The notes under the pieces were generated by a model, which was not told the DNA's origin, did not search any database, and saw only the letters and a list, made by a program, of their open reading frames with translations. From assembly GCA_948144175.1 (NCBI GenBank), contig CANXME010002310.1, forward strand, positions 62,001 through 126,000: a stretch of DNA of 64,000 nucleotides. The letters run 5' to 3'. This document shows, piece after piece, positions 10,357 through 22,484 of this stretch; within the stretch, counting starts at the first letter, position 1, and the number at the start of each line of letters is the position of its first letter. Both the position numbers and the translations under genes were made by a program. The DNA comes from Closterium sp. NIES-65 (taxonomy: Eukaryota > Streptophyta > Zygnematophyceae > Desmidiales > Closteriaceae).

Positions 10357-12619
10357 GATTGCCAATGCAATCAAAAACTGCACCCGAAACCAGAGTTTGA
10401 TTGTCATAGAAGCCAGAGCAGTAATGGGAGATCTTAGACTGACATTCAAGACTAATGCAGATAATGTACTCGCATTCCGGAATATCAAACGGCCATACAA
10501 CCCAGGAGATTCGTGGCTGGAAGTTGATGGTGCTTCTGGGGCTCGTTTTTGCAAAGAAAGTGGTAATAGAAACCACCAGCAATCCGTTCCTGGAGGAAAA
10601 TTATTATCAAAACGTCACTTATGTCCTCATATTTGAGCAGCAGTGAAAGTCGCCCGTAATAATTAAAGGCTCTGGAAAAAGAGCAACACTAGATTTCTTA
10701 GGAATGAGATTCTGGAAAATTCAGAGGCATGCTGAGTTCCTTGAGTTCCTTAGTGAGATTGGGTCTCAAACCCTAGGAACGAGAAGGGTGCCTCGTATAT
10801 GTAATTCTCAGCGGTAGAAAGAGATGATGTGCAGCAGAGACCGGCTGTAATGTACTTTCTCTCGTTTGGGTACGATTTAGGGTAAACACGCACCCATTTC
10901 GTACCCTTCGTAGAATCGAGTTCAGCAGAAGGGGGACCCTGGGGGCTGCGAGGCACCAATCTCGCTCAGATTCCCAAGCTTCTTGATTGGTCGCGGGTCA
11001 AAGTGAGTCAGACGCGACCCCACGTTACCCTATTTGCGACACGAAACGACTGTGTAGTAACACGGTCGCAACGCACGAGAGTTGATCGCGCCAGATCGCA
11101 ACACCAGGTGAGAGAAATTTTGTCGCGCGCCAGTGATTGGGCGATCGATTTCAACGACTACATTCAACGGACTCGTCACCAGAGGCTACGGTAAAACTGA
11201 AGTTGTATTGTCCTTGTAGTAACATGGCCTCTTACATAGATATTTCAAGCTCCTACAAAAAATGTTTTCCTATGACAATATATTACGTTGAGTGCATAAT
11301 AAGCTCAATGATGCAAACATTAAAACAAAGCAACTATTCAGAATAATGACTTCCAATAATAAACATTGGGTATTAATCTACCATAACTCCGAAAACACAG
11401 TACTCCAAGAAAAAAAATTGACAATGCAAATTTGTAACAAAGCAGCTTAACAAGTTACTGTACTTTTCAGAGACTTTGAGTAGTAACGATAACTTGCATA
11501 CGACGAGATTTTCAGCACGAACAATCTTCACTGTTGACGCACAGTTGCGAAACTTGCCCCACGACGCAAGCAGTTAGCACGCATACTCTGCACAATGTAT
11601 CGACGATGTGCTCTGATTGGTCGCGAGAGCACAGACATTCGTGACAATCGCCAACGCGATTCCCAAATTGTTCCCCCCCAATTTTCCCACCAACATTATC
11701 GCCCGAGTATTGCCTCCCCGATTGCCAGTGCAACACCTCAAATGTCCGATGATGCTACTCAGGAGCTCCAGTGGTCCTAATGTAAGGATATGAATGTTAG
11801 TCGGTACCAGTTCCAGTTCAGCCAGAAACGAAGCCTCACTACCCCGAATTCTACTAGAACCATCGCACAATCTCCTAACTCTCTCTTCCTGTCGGGGACA
11901 CCACCCTAGTTCCTCGGCACTTGCTCCAGCCATGACTCTACAAGAATGAGAGGGCCCAAAATCACCGCGGGGGCTACTATGGGTAGGTGTGCGCAAAAAA
12001 AAAAAAAGTCTGCCAGATGCTGGCAGCATGGCTAGGAGAGAACCGCATGCCTCCGACAACGTCTCAACACTGCGTAAGTTTGCGAACCCCTCCGCTCCCG
12101 CCCGCTGATTCGCAGTGTCTCTCCGAGAAAAGCGCCAGGTGATTGGTCGCGCACATCTGGGATACGAGCCTTCTGATTGGCCGCGCCACTCTGGGACACC
12201 CCAGTGTGTGGTTTGGGTCACTGTGTAGTTGTACATCCTATAAGTTCCATCCTGATCCGATCAGTAGTTGGCCACACCACAATCCCTGTATTTAAAAACA
12301 GTTACATATAGCATACGCCGCATATGTTCTGAGTAATAGATATAATGTGCCCCATATAAGGCCAGCAGGGGGCGCATACGGGTACGAGCTCTATCTCGCC
12401 CCTTACTATAACATACGCATATATGATACAAGGATCCCGCACAAAGTCTGAAGGAGGCCCACAGGTGGGAGCTGGAACGAACGACGCGGGTGGGGGGTTG
12501 GTGAGTAAGTATAACATGGCTGACCAGGCATGAGATTGGCACGAAACTGGGCTAGTCTTGCGCTGTGCCGAAACACCGATTACGTTCCCCCGTGCCATTA
12601 AAGATGTGGCAACGGCTGA
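10357..12619. other. intergenic region with repeated GATTGGTCGCG motifs
   Basis: No gene is supported. The longest frame, on the minus strand at 11574-12236, shows no family likeness. GATTGGTCGCG occurs near 10985, 11615 and 12141, with a variant GATTGGCCGCG at 12174. The last two lie in a 33-bp imperfect tandem duplication. The core is an inverted CCAAT box. A 30-bp segment at 11916-11945 matches the 5' leader of the Cys-rich peptide gene at 31.36 kb with one mismatch. Confidence 0.5.
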
Positions 12620-13355
12620 TCAAGTGAGGCTCTCAGTGCACCTGTACGCCCATCGGTTCAGGTACCAAATCCCTCGCCGCTCGAACAAGGGCACGCAGTG
12701 AACGGCGCGACGGATGGCAGCCACCTCAATGACCGCCAGTCCCCCCATTGCCGATGGAGCAGAGAGCGTGCGGCAGCCAGTGTGAGCGTCCAGCCCCACA
12801 TCCACCAGCCTCTGGATAACAGCCACCTCCACCTCCTGCTCGGCCCCTAGCACATACTGCTCTGCCTCCAGCAGCATGAGGAGCCTCCCATGCTCAACCT
12901 GCCCTGCTGCCGTCTCGTACTCCACGCACGAGAAGGCTTTGTGCCCGTGGAAGGAAGCGGCAGCCCGGACATAGTGGGGCCGCACGGTGCCAAGGTCCGT
13001 GTGTCTTGCAGGCAAGGCCAGAGCCGTGTGTGCCTGCGACAAGGGATGGGTTATAGTGTACAGTTAGCATGGTTTAACAGCCTCCTGGCAGGATGGCATG
13101 GTTGCGTGCAACACCGCACTGCATCCGCAACAGAGAGGCCACAACACGAGTTCACGTAAGCATGCACGTCTACGTTACCTTGGCTGGAAAGGGGCGTAAG
13201 CATGCCGCGCGCATGGCACCGTCGTATGTGGCAAGGATCCCGCCCAGCGCCGTGTTCAGCTCCTCGAACACCGAGCCCGCTGGCTCGCCACCATGGGGAG
13301 CGCTGGTGAGCGACCTGCTAGCCCTCGTCAGCTGCGAGGTGCCCGTGGCGATGGC
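12620..13355 (-). pseudogene. probable C-terminal remnant of a second Plavaka-like transposase
   Basis: Two minus-strand exons, 13355-13179 and 13033-12620, join in frame (59 plus 138 codons). The second exon contains RPHYVRAAASFHGHKAF and a C-terminal block VAAIRRAVHCVPLFERRGIW. These line up by eye with the last exon of the transposase at 6053-6646 (AHYVRAMPSFMD and VLRVAHVVPLGDGRFLLNKF). Only the C-terminal portion is present and I found no zinc finger or central block upstream. The alternative is a host gene containing a related domain. The alignment is by eye and distant. Confidence 0.45.
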
Positions 13356-14118
13356 CTGAATGGGATGGATGTACATGATGATGGATGGCGGGCAAGTACT
13401 TGTTTAAGCGCTATAGCGATTTGTGTTGTTAGGGAATGAGAAGGGTTGCGGATTAAAATGTTCTCTATAGCTAACGAAGCCGACCTGCAGTTCTGCCAGT
13501 GTGTAAGCTAAGACAGCCATTGGCAGGTGACACCCAAGCGCACACAAATCGGTCACAGGGTAACATCCGTATTCGACGATGCGAAATAGGAGTACACCGT
13601 ATTGGTCAGAATTGCATCAATGTCAGCACCAATGGGGATTTCAGGGTTGCTGTAACACGTGTGTGCTGGGAATGGGTACAGCAAGATATGCTGACGCGTA
13701 ACGAGAGCGGGTATTAGTACCCCCTTCTGGTGTCCACGTCGGAAACTGCTTCCGGGTAACAATCCGACCGGAACTCCTGACTTGGACATTGTTAGACTCA
13801 CCTGGCCGTTTTTTCACACGAAGCGGATGCGAGGAGGTTACCTGGCTTGTATTATCGCGCAATCACGGACAGCCAACCCCGATATCCATCTGCGACCCGC
13901 AATGGTATTCGCAGTATCGAGTTACTCAACTCGCCGAACCATAGCGGCTATTCGTCAGTTAGTCGTATCACCACGAAGAGGTTACAGGATGGGTCCACCG
14001 CTCTCGTACATTTTATCCAGGCTTCGCTAGGATCCATCGAGCGCGTATGTCTCAGCAACAAATGCGCATTTGGTCTGCACAACTCCGATTCTTCACATTT
14101 CAGAATCTGCATTCAAAA

Positions 14119-15125
14119 TCATGGTGATCACACGCCCCGCTCTAGAGCGCCTTCTAGCCCGTCCAGCGCAGTGGCGTTCCGCTCGCGATGGCAGTGCACA
14201 CCCTTATACACGCTACCGTGGGCCTGTCTGGCCCAAGACCCGCATGACCAAGACTAGGCCCCCGTCTACAGCCGTGCTTGTGCGGGATTTTCACGAAATT
14301 ACGGCTGTTGTTATGCAGGCGGAGTACTTGCGCCTCCTGTCTTCTAGTGTGGCGCCAACAGCGCGGAAGCTCGTCGAAGCTGTTGAGCATCTAGTTGCCA
14401 CCCGTCATGCAACGGCTCGCACACAACGCCGGCATGCAGTGGGTGCGCTCCGACAAGCTCGTGGCGGCTCTCCCTTCGACACACTGTCATTCCTAGACAG
14501 TGCGTGTATCACCGCGGTACTACACGATGAACGGGATACGGCCTCCGTGCTAACACTTGCGCAGCGCTTTGTGCGCATCGTGGCTGGCCGAGGGTCACCT
14601 CAATATTAATTACGATGCGACCGGCCTCGGAGACCTGGCATCAATGACTCCGTGCGCTCAGGACTACCGCGTATTTCTTATGCACTTCACGATGAGCGAA
14701 GGATGGGTGGTGAGCTATGGCGAGACTGGTATTTGCTTCACTGCTTACTACGCAAACGTTCATTGTCATGCTAAGCCCACTTATTGGTGTACCTGCAGAT
14801 GGAACATGGGAAGTACCAATATTGGGGCGCAGAAGATGCCCGTGTCGTTTTCAGCGCGCACAAGATCGTGCAGCCAATGCTCTACAACTACGAACAGAGC
14901 AAACATGTGGGCGGCGTAGACGGGATTGGTGCCGCTATTCTGGCACACGCTGTCGAGATGCTTGCATGGTGGGAGGTGGCATCGCCGGATCGTGAGATAT
15001 GGCCTGTTCGGAGGGGCAAGCACATGTGCGTGTATCCGTGGGAGGTTCCCGACGGCATGCTCGCGGCACCTCTTTATCGCCTCGTCAGGCAGGACTATGA
15101 GTGGAATCACCCTGACAAGGACTAG
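14119..15125 (+). CDS. unidentified gene fragments, plus strand
   Basis: A first coding stretch starts at ATG 14119 and runs to a stop at about 14609. It is rich in Arg and Ala, with PVWPKTRMTKTRPPS and FHEITAVVMQAEYLRLLSSS. A last coding stretch from an AG at about 14800 to TAG 15125 reads MEHGKYQYWGAEDARVVFSA, then CVYPWEVPDGMLAAPLYRLV and ends HPDKD. Between them, 14610-14710 is open in another frame and includes CAQDYRVFLMHFTMSEGW before a GT. The exact splicing is unresolved. I do not recognise a family. The position beside another unidentified plus-strand gene, split from it by a Copia insertion, suggests a mobile-element or remnant origin. Confidence 0.35.
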
Positions 15126-15794
15126 CCGGAATTCCGACTCTAGTATATAGTTGTGTTTCAACACTGTGGATATTCTTGTGTGTGAGAGGTTGACTAAACA
15201 TGGTTTAGGCTGGTGTGTGTCGGCACTTTGCTTGCATGTTAACTTTGTTCCGCGAATAGTAATATTATGCCAACAATGTTAACTTCGCTGGATTACATGC
15301 GATTTCACTCTCACACATAGATTTAGGATGTGTGTTTGTGCGACTACCCAACGGGCTTCCGAGCAAGCCAAGGCACTAGCCCACAACGCTCTCGCGCGCT
15401 CACACACAGAGCACAGGTCAAGACTAGGATGTCAATTATTGCGCGCGGCGTGGCCAAGCATACTATACATGCCTCGCCCTATGACTGGCCCACCAAGTGC
15501 GACCGTAGCACGGTATAGGATGGGGGTACGTAACAAACCCGTCGGCGGATTACTAAAATGACGTGGCTGATCCGTGGCTGTTCAAATGATTAGCTGGCAA
15601 TGAGAAGGAGGAGGGGTACGAAAAAGTTACTGGCGCCAAACATGCGCTGTAAACAACGGCGACACGTTATAAGGCGGTGACATGGGTAGGACACGCCGGA
15701 TACGTCGAATATCTGCTGGCACTTTACCAGCTCTGCATGAGCGAGATATTTTCGATTTTTCGCTTCATTGGCGCGCGCAACTATGATAAGCGCT

Positions 15795-15799
15795 CAATG
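15795..15799. repeat. target-site duplication of Copia-1 (left)
   Basis: CAATG directly precedes the left LTR; the same five bases follow the right LTR at 19560-19564. Confidence 0.9.
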
Positions 15800-15929
15800 T
15801 GAGAAAATGAGAACGAGAATGAATGAACTATGAATGAACTGGTACAAGTACTAACCCTAATTGGGTTGTACCCCTTGTGGGATACCCCACTATAGCCTAC
15901 ACAATATGCAAAAGCTATATGTTCTGACA
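15800..15929 (-). repeat. left LTR of Copia-1 (3' LTR in element sense)
   Basis: 130 bp, from TGAGAAAATGAGAACGAG to GTTCTGACA on the plus strand. The polypurine tract of the element, read on the minus strand as TGCCTATGGGGGTG, abuts its right side at 15930-15943. Confidence 0.9.
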
Positions 15930-16171
15930 CACCCCCATAGGCAAAGTGGGGGAGAACAAGGGGTCACAAGACCAGTCAAGCAAAGCAAAGCAAAGCAAAC
16001 TCAGGGTGGATCACAAAGTCACCACACAGTCCGAGCACAAGGTCAAGGCCACAAGGTCAGTTCACATGCAGGGGTAGACAGATATATATAAGGCTAAACA
16101 AGTAAGAGCAGGTATATATATATAAATGCAAGAGTACAAGCAAGGTCAAGAGGTGAGCAAGTGAGGCAAGA

Positions 16172-19114
16172 CTAGGACAAGTCCCAGCTAAGTGCAGAAG
16201 CGCTGATGATCACAAGCGGAAGTGCCTTGGTGAAAACATCAGCAGTGTTGGCCTCAGAGGCCACGTACGCAAGTCGCAATTGACCACGCTGCTGCAGCTC
16301 ACGAGCAAGAAAGTAGCGGAAAGCAATGTGCTTCGTTCTGTTCTCCAGGCGCTGCTGACGACACAAGGCCAGCATGGCCTTGTTGTCTACGTACAGCACT
16401 GGAGGAGAACGAGGCGACTCTCCAAGGTCGGCCAGCAGGTACGTGAGCCAGCGAAGCTCCTGTGCAGCCATGGCCCCGGCGTAGATCTCAGCCTCACAAC
16501 TGGAGCCGAGAACAGAGGACGAGCGAGTAGCCCGCCACGAAATAGAGCCAGAACCAAGACTGAAGGTGTAACCCTGGGACGACCGCTGAGTAGCCTGGTC
16601 GTCAGCCCAAGAAAGGTTTGCGTGCCCAGTGAGGACCACTGGACTCCGCCCTCCAAGCACTAGCCCCATGCCCAAAGTACTGCACAAGTAGCGCAACACC
16701 CTCTTCGCTGCAGCCATGTGCTCTGGTCTGTGTCTCCCAGGAGCAACATAGCGTACAAGAATGCTAAGAGGGTATGCAAGGTCAGGTCGTGTGCAGGTCA
16801 TCAGGTACATGAGGAAGCCAACAAGCTCTGGGTATGGGCCACTCGACTCTACGGACTCATCCGAAGGCAGAGCTGAGAGCGAGTGGCGAGTAGACAGAGG
16901 AGTGGCCTGAGGCGAGGAGTACGTGAAGCCGAAGCGCTGAAGGACCTGCTACACCATGTGTGACTGAGTCAAGGTAATGGTGCGGCGTGCTCTGTCCCGG
17001 GTGATCTGCAAGCCAAGGTAGCTGCGAAGTTCACCCAGGTCTGTGCACGTGTGTCTCTTCTGCAGCTCGGACTTCACGTAGGCGAGTCCAACAGTGTCAC
17101 CTGTGGCAAAGACCAAGTCGTCGACGTACACGAGGATGTAGAACGGCGACAGAGAGGTGTCGGTGCGCAGAAACAACGACGGGTCAGCAGTAGAGAGAGC
17201 AAACCCAAGAGCCGCAAGCGTAGTCCTCAGTGTGTTGTGCCACTCACGTGGTGCCTGGCGGAGACCGTAGACTCGCCGTTGGAGGCTCCACTGGGTGCTA
17301 GGAGGGAAAGTCCCAGTGAAGCCAGGTGGACGGCGCAGCCAGATCTCCTCGTGCAGGCTACCCTGCAAGAAAGCAGTGCTGAAGTCAAGAGAGTGAAGCT
17401 CGTAGTCGCGCTGAGCAGCTATGTGCAGCAGCACCCAAAGAGTGGTCATCTTCGGGGTGGGAGAGAAGGTCTGAAAGTAGTCAACTCCCTGCCGCTGACT
17501 GAAACCACGAGCGACGTACCGCGCCTTGAAGACAGGTGGAGAGCCCGGTGGCCGCTTCACCTTGAAGTTCCACATGCCACTGACGATGTTCGCCCCAGGA
17601 GGGGGAACGGCGTCAACGTAGGTGCCTGTGGACTTCCAGGAAGCCATCTCTGCATCCATAGCTGCCTGCCACTGAGAGGAGTAGGGACCCTCTACGGCCT
17701 CCGCGTAAGAGCGCGGAGTCGGGATGTCTAGTGCATCCGGGTCTCCCTCAGGGGCAAGTAGTACGGATGCGAGATGAGGTGAAGCAGCAGCCAGACACTG
17801 GAACTCCTCCTGCCTGTCCTCAAGGACGTCCGTGCCAAGAGCACACTCACCCTCGACGGACGGAGGACAGACAGACGCAGACTCAGCAACAAGGCTAGCA
17901 GCGTAGTCTAGACGACAGCGAGCAGCAAAGTCGACGAGCTCAGCAACAAGAGCAGACGCAGCAGTGGACTCAAAAGAGGGGTCAGTGACGACAGTAGCAA
18001 GGAGATGCGTGACAGTAGGACTAGCAGCATGAAGAGTGTCCGACTCCGGGTCGGCCAGCGCAGGGAGAGAGGACTCAAGAGGAGAAGGCAAAGGGGCACG
18101 CAGAGGAGCAGTGGACGGACGCAGAGACATCCGGTGCGTGCCAGGTACAGGAGGAGGACGCTGACGCGAATCGCGACCACTAGCGCAAGAAGCACAAACA
18201 GGCAACGCGGGACAAGACGCAGGCTCACGACGCTCAGCAAGACCTCCAATAGGACCAGTGTAAGGAGAGGGAGCAGGCAGAGGTGAGGCGGGCTCTAATT
18301 GTAACTGATACAAGACAGGCGATGGACACTCTACAGGAGGAGAAAGACCAAGAACCTGCTGCAGGAGCGGAACGAAGTACGGCCGAGGCCGCGCGGCAAC
18401 GCCAGACACAGCAGGGACAGCACCAGCACCCTCAGAGGCAGCACCAGCGCCAACAGCACCTCCAGCTGCAGGACCTCCAGCAGCACCAGCTGCACCCGCA
18501 GCAAGACCACCGCCAGGACAAACAGCAGTAGTCTCAGCACCAACACCCTCAGCAGCTCTAGCTCCAATCAAACCCGCAGGCTCAGCAGCTCCGCGACCGG
18601 CGGCACCAGCACCCTCAGCGGCCGAAGAAGCTCCAGCTCCAGCAGTACGGCTCCAGCGGCGAGTAAACCACTCGCGCAGCTCCTGTGGAGAGAGGGGCTC
18701 TCGCCAAGACAAAGCACCCGGAGAACCTCCAGACTCAGCACCGCCAGACGCCACAAGGGGAGGTCCAGCGACTGCAGGCTCCGCACCTCCAAGCTCAGCA
18801 GCTCCAGACGCAGCATCCCCTGGCTCAGCACTCCCAGGCTCAGCACCCCCAAGCTCAGCACCCCCAGGCCCAGCACCCCTAGTCGCAGTACCCCCAGACT
18901 CAGCACCCCCAGTCGCAGCACCCCCAGACTCAGCACCCCCAGGCTCAGCACCCACGCGCGCAGCACTCCCGGAGTCAGTACCCCCAGGCTCAGCACCCGC
19001 AGCAGTACCAGAGTCACCAGCAACCTCGACCGGCTCGACTGCGTCTACCTGGGACACACCTGAAGGGGCAAGACCCTGAGTGGGAAGGGGGTCTACCGGG
19101 GGGGGACCTGGCAC
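16172..19114 (-). pseudogene. Copia-1 reverse transcriptase-RNase H reading frame, broken
   Basis: From about 19114 the frame gives a Pro/Ala/Gly-rich spacer with many AEPGG and AESGG repeats (18.6-19.0 kb), then reverse transcriptase from about 17.7 kb (SQRQGVDYFQTFSPTPKMTT; YVDDLVFA catalytic box; DLGELRSYLGLQI). RNase H follows (SSCEAEIYAGAMAAQELRW; LYVDNKAMLAL; ADVFTKALP). Two lesions are visible. CAG has become TAG at about 16947-16949, right after HMV. A one-base loss near 16217, compared with Copia-2, shifts the last residues out of frame. Both would prevent a full polyprotein. Confidence 0.85.
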
Positions 19115-19415
19115 GAGGAAGTGCGGTGGCGGGGGGAGGGAAGGAGTGCGGTAGGGGAAGAGGCGGTAGAGTAGGGCGGCAGGGCCGCGACGTAGGGCGG
19201 CGGGGCCGCGAAGTAGGGCGGCGGGGCCACGCTAGTAGGTGGCGGGGCCGCACGAACGGGCGACGGGGCCGCTAAGGTAGGGAGGGCCGCTAGGGCGTAG
19301 GGGCCGCTAGGGCGGCTCGACGAGGTGAGAGCGCGACTCGGGCGGAGCGCGCTTCGGGCAGGATTTTTTTTTTTTCGAAATTTGGTGGGCCCTAGGCACG
19401 GTTCCCACAGGGGAA

Positions 19416-19429
19416 CCTGCTCGATACCA
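19416..19429 (-). other. primer-binding site of Copia-1
   Basis: Minus strand TGGTATCGAGCAGG immediately follows the 5' LTR. It resembles the usual Copia site complementary to the initiator methionine tRNA (TGGTATCAGAGC), with a one-base difference in the middle. Confidence 0.7.
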
Positions 19430-19559
19430 TGAGAAAATGAGAACGAGAATGAATGAACCATGAATGAACTGGTACAAGTACTAACCCTAATTGGGTTGTA
19501 CCCCTTGTGGGCTACCCCACTATAGCCTACACAATATGCAAAAGCTATATGTTCTGACA
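19430..19559 (-). repeat. right LTR of Copia-1 (5' LTR in element sense)
   Basis: 130 bp, nearly identical to 15800-15929, followed directly by the CAATG duplication. Confidence 0.9.
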
Positions 19560-19564
19560 CAATG

Positions 19565-21606
19565 CTGCCCCGCGCACGGCGGGAATGTGCGGAAGACTCT
19601 TGAGGCCGATGTGCGTTTGGGCGACTCCCATAGTCGAGGTGTTTAGCTGCGCGTTAAACTTGCGACTCTGGCAATGTGCATGTATATCAAAATAGTACAA
19701 CTTCAGCTAGCATTCGAGCATTCCACAATTTAACCCACACCTTCTCCATATGCCGCATACCGTCGCTCGTCGCGAAGCACTGCTGGTGTGCGCAGTGACG
19801 ACAAGGATATGGTGTATTACGGCCAGGGCACACGATCCCCACGGATGTCTGGCAGGGCGGGTCGCGCGCCATCACCCTGTGAGGACACGCCGGAGCGCGA
19901 AGCGTCGGAGTCTGACACCGAATATCTGCCCTGGGCTGACCGCATCGACGTCGAGAGGAACGCCGACGACAACAAAGAGCGTGATGCGCCTGTTGACGAA
20001 GAGGCCGAACGTATGTGGTGCCAGCGCGGAAGTTGTCACGGTGTGTCGTACAGATAAGTAGCGAGAATATGTCATATACTTACGTTTGCAAGATGTGTGG
20101 TGCTTCTTAAACGCAGCTGAGCGCCGGCCTCAGCGCGCAATGTCGGAAGTTGTGGCGTCGTCTTCGCGTGACACCACAACACCTCTTCGCCCCGGTGGCC
20201 GTGGGCCTAGTGCCTCCCGTGCCCGTGCAAACGGCGCAACAGCGACCGAGGTCGCGGTACCTGGGCCTGTCAACGCTGCAATGGCGGCAAGGGCGACGCA
20301 GCAGGAGCGGCTGATCGTGTCCCTCAACCAGAGGATTCATCGCCTTGAGGGGAGGGGCGATGCCGCGGTGCGCCCTGACATCGCGCGTCTGACTACTGCG
20401 CGTGAGCGGCGTGGAAGAGCGAATGCGGTCGACGCACCAGGGGCTACGCGTCGACGTATCGACGCCGCCGGCGGGCACGCTACTGGCGGTGTCCGGGCTG
20501 CTACTCGCTCGCCGATGGTTGAAGCAGCCTCCGAGCGTGAATTGCGCCAGGCAGACACGGATGGCGTCGTTACTGAAGGGATGGACGAATGGGCCGACCG
20601 TTTGGAGATGGGGCACAAGCTTCTCCCCAAGCTCGAAGATGGCTTCAAGGTATTAATAGATGGTATGAAGGTTAAAGCCACATGGACGAACACCCTCTTT
20701 ATGCTTGCTACTACTAATTCACCATGCGCCCCAATACCCACATGGAGTAACCAAGGACGCCATCACCATCCTGGCCTACGACACGTCGGTCGCAATCATG
20801 AACTTCTGGGTCACCCCGGAACTGGCCGAAAAATGCGTCGCGCGCGCGCTGCGCTTGTCTAACCCGGATCAATTTGTGCTTCTGCACATGGTGTGGGGCG
20901 TGGACGCCAAGAGGATCGGATGGTTTACGCGACAGATGCAAGTGTGGCGCGTGTCGAAGTGGGAACAGGGAAATGCATTCGTCAACATCCTGCACGGCCT
21001 TCCATACCGCATGCGGGCCAACCCGCGTGTCAGGCTGCCGGTCCGCCCTAGCACGCAGGAAGTGCCGCGCATATCCCGCAAGGAGTTCATGGTGCAGTTC
21101 AAAGCTGGTATGTCATTTTCTCGACTTGACTTCCGTCCCGCATCTCTGAATAATACCCGTAGATTGTCTTGACAATCTCTCCTTGTAAGTGCACCCAGGC
21201 CCAGGGTCGATGGAGCTGATGCCCTGGCACCGCGATGCGGCGAGAATGCCGTTTGCGACCGAGATCTTCGAGTGCACTTTCTACGCATCATTCCGTCGCC
21301 CCATTCCGCCACCCCTGGTCGTCAAGACATATGTTCTTGCGTTCTAGCTCTTTGGCGTGAGTACGAAGCGTTGGGGTTGGGATGGTGTTTATTCAGGCAG
21401 ATCTGTTACTGATATGGTGTGCCTCCCTTCACATGTTCCAGGTAGAGATGCCAATTGTGACGGGAAGCACTCTCACCCGCAGCGCTCCGCGAAACGAAGA
21501 AGGTGTTCGCTGGTACCATGAGCGAGTGCGGATCTGGATTCGCCAGATGATTCTGCGTCGCACACCCCAGCAGGGCCCGTTTTGGGACGCGGAACGGCGT
21601 GCCTGA
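19565..21606 (+). CDS. unidentified multi-exon gene immediately right of Copia-1
   Basis: Several coding stretches chain on the plus strand. An acidic exon at about 19788-20010 (ASESDTEYLPWADRIDVE) joins in frame at 20117 to a segment with ERRPQRAMSEVVASSSRD, an Ala/Arg-rich stretch and a short helix (RLIVSLNQRIHRLEGRGD), ending about 20648. A block at about 20730-21104 reads TKDAITILAYDTSVAIMNFW, PDQFVLLHMVWGVDAKRIGW and MQVWRVSKWEQGNAFVNIL. A final stretch to 21606 has RSAPRNEEGVRWYHERVRIW. The middle splice junctions are not all resolvable. No family recognised. The Copia insertion ends at 19559, so the 5' end may have been displaced. Confidence 0.4.
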
Positions 21607-21609
21607 GGC

Positions 21610-22480
21610 TTTCGCCGCGACGGCTTGATCCTCTTCTCTGAGGATGGCCCGGAGGAGCTGTCGCCGGGGCCGGCTGTTGCTGTCGCACCGGCCATTCCGG
21701 TGGTTACACCTCGCGAGTAGGCCTGGGCATGAGTTACTGTTTCCCAAAGCTTGGCGTTAGCCTACACCTACCTCTTAACCCCTCTACACTCCACCAACCC
21801 ATCAAGCATCGTACCAGGTTACATGCCCGGGGTTGCGCTATCCTCTATAGTACGCGCTAATGTATAAGGGTTATGCTAAAGTTTCTATTGTATTGCCAAT
21901 GTTCCAATGCTCAGCAAGTTGTTGGCGCAGCTATTAAAACTTTGTTGACACGCAACAAAACCCATAAGCAGACTACGATAGATATGTGTAATGCACGCAA
22001 GCGCTGTAATAGGTACAATTTGTACACGTTAGTTGGAGGCTCGCGTAGGAGCTAGTACCGTTTCGTTTAATGAGGCGTTTATAGTTCCACACGGCTAGAT
22101 GTTCCTCTGTTTACGATTTAAGAGTACTGTGGCAGTGAGGTGTATCTTATCAGAAGTATTGCAGATGCAGAACTCGAAATAGGCAAAAATGATTTTGGTC
22201 ACTGCCATCCACTCAACATATGCACTCGAAGTGCACACATGCTTACTGTATTTTGGATTGAGGTGTACCAATATCGAGCTCGCCTGTCAGAAGTACTTGC
22301 AATGCCCCCAAAATGCTCGATCAAACCCTAAACAATGCGCGGAAACATTCTTCGCGCTTTCCTAAAGGATCCCGCAGGTAACACGGAACAATGCGCATAG
22401 TAATGCTAAAAGTGTGTCTCTGGCAAGTACATCAGGCAATGCTTGTGGATAGGCTTATCATTGCTTTTCGGCCCGATTCT
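21610..22480. other. intergenic, no supported gene
   Basis: Mostly AT-rich with short frames only. I see no repeat or splice structure worth naming. Confidence 0.5.
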
Positions 22481-22484
22481 TTGT

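Larger units (their letters stand above)
15800..19559 (-). mobile_element. Copia-1: internally deleted Ty1/copia LTR retrotransposon, 3760 bp
   Basis: Bounded by two 130-bp direct LTRs that differ at about two positions and start TG and end CA, with a perfect 5-bp duplication CAATG. Transcription runs on the minus strand, so the right LTR is the 5' LTR. A primer-binding site lies just inside it. In order the element then holds a GC-rich leader, a GAEPGG-repeat spacer, reverse transcriptase and RNase H. Capsid, protease and integrase are missing; only LYRLFPYRTP, which matches the end of the integrase region in Copia-2, remains. It is thus a deletion derivative that would need enzymes from another copy. 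Near-identical LTRs indicate a recent insertion. Confidence 0.92.

Noticed and set aside
11574..12236. 220-residue minus-strand open frame
   Set aside because: No family likeness, no repeat of codon bias, and it crosses the orphan leader copy and duplicated GATTGGTCGCG units.
18283..18567. Gln/His-rich and Leu-rich frames opposite the Copia spacer
   Set aside because: Shadows of the GC-rich repeated spacer of Copia-1.
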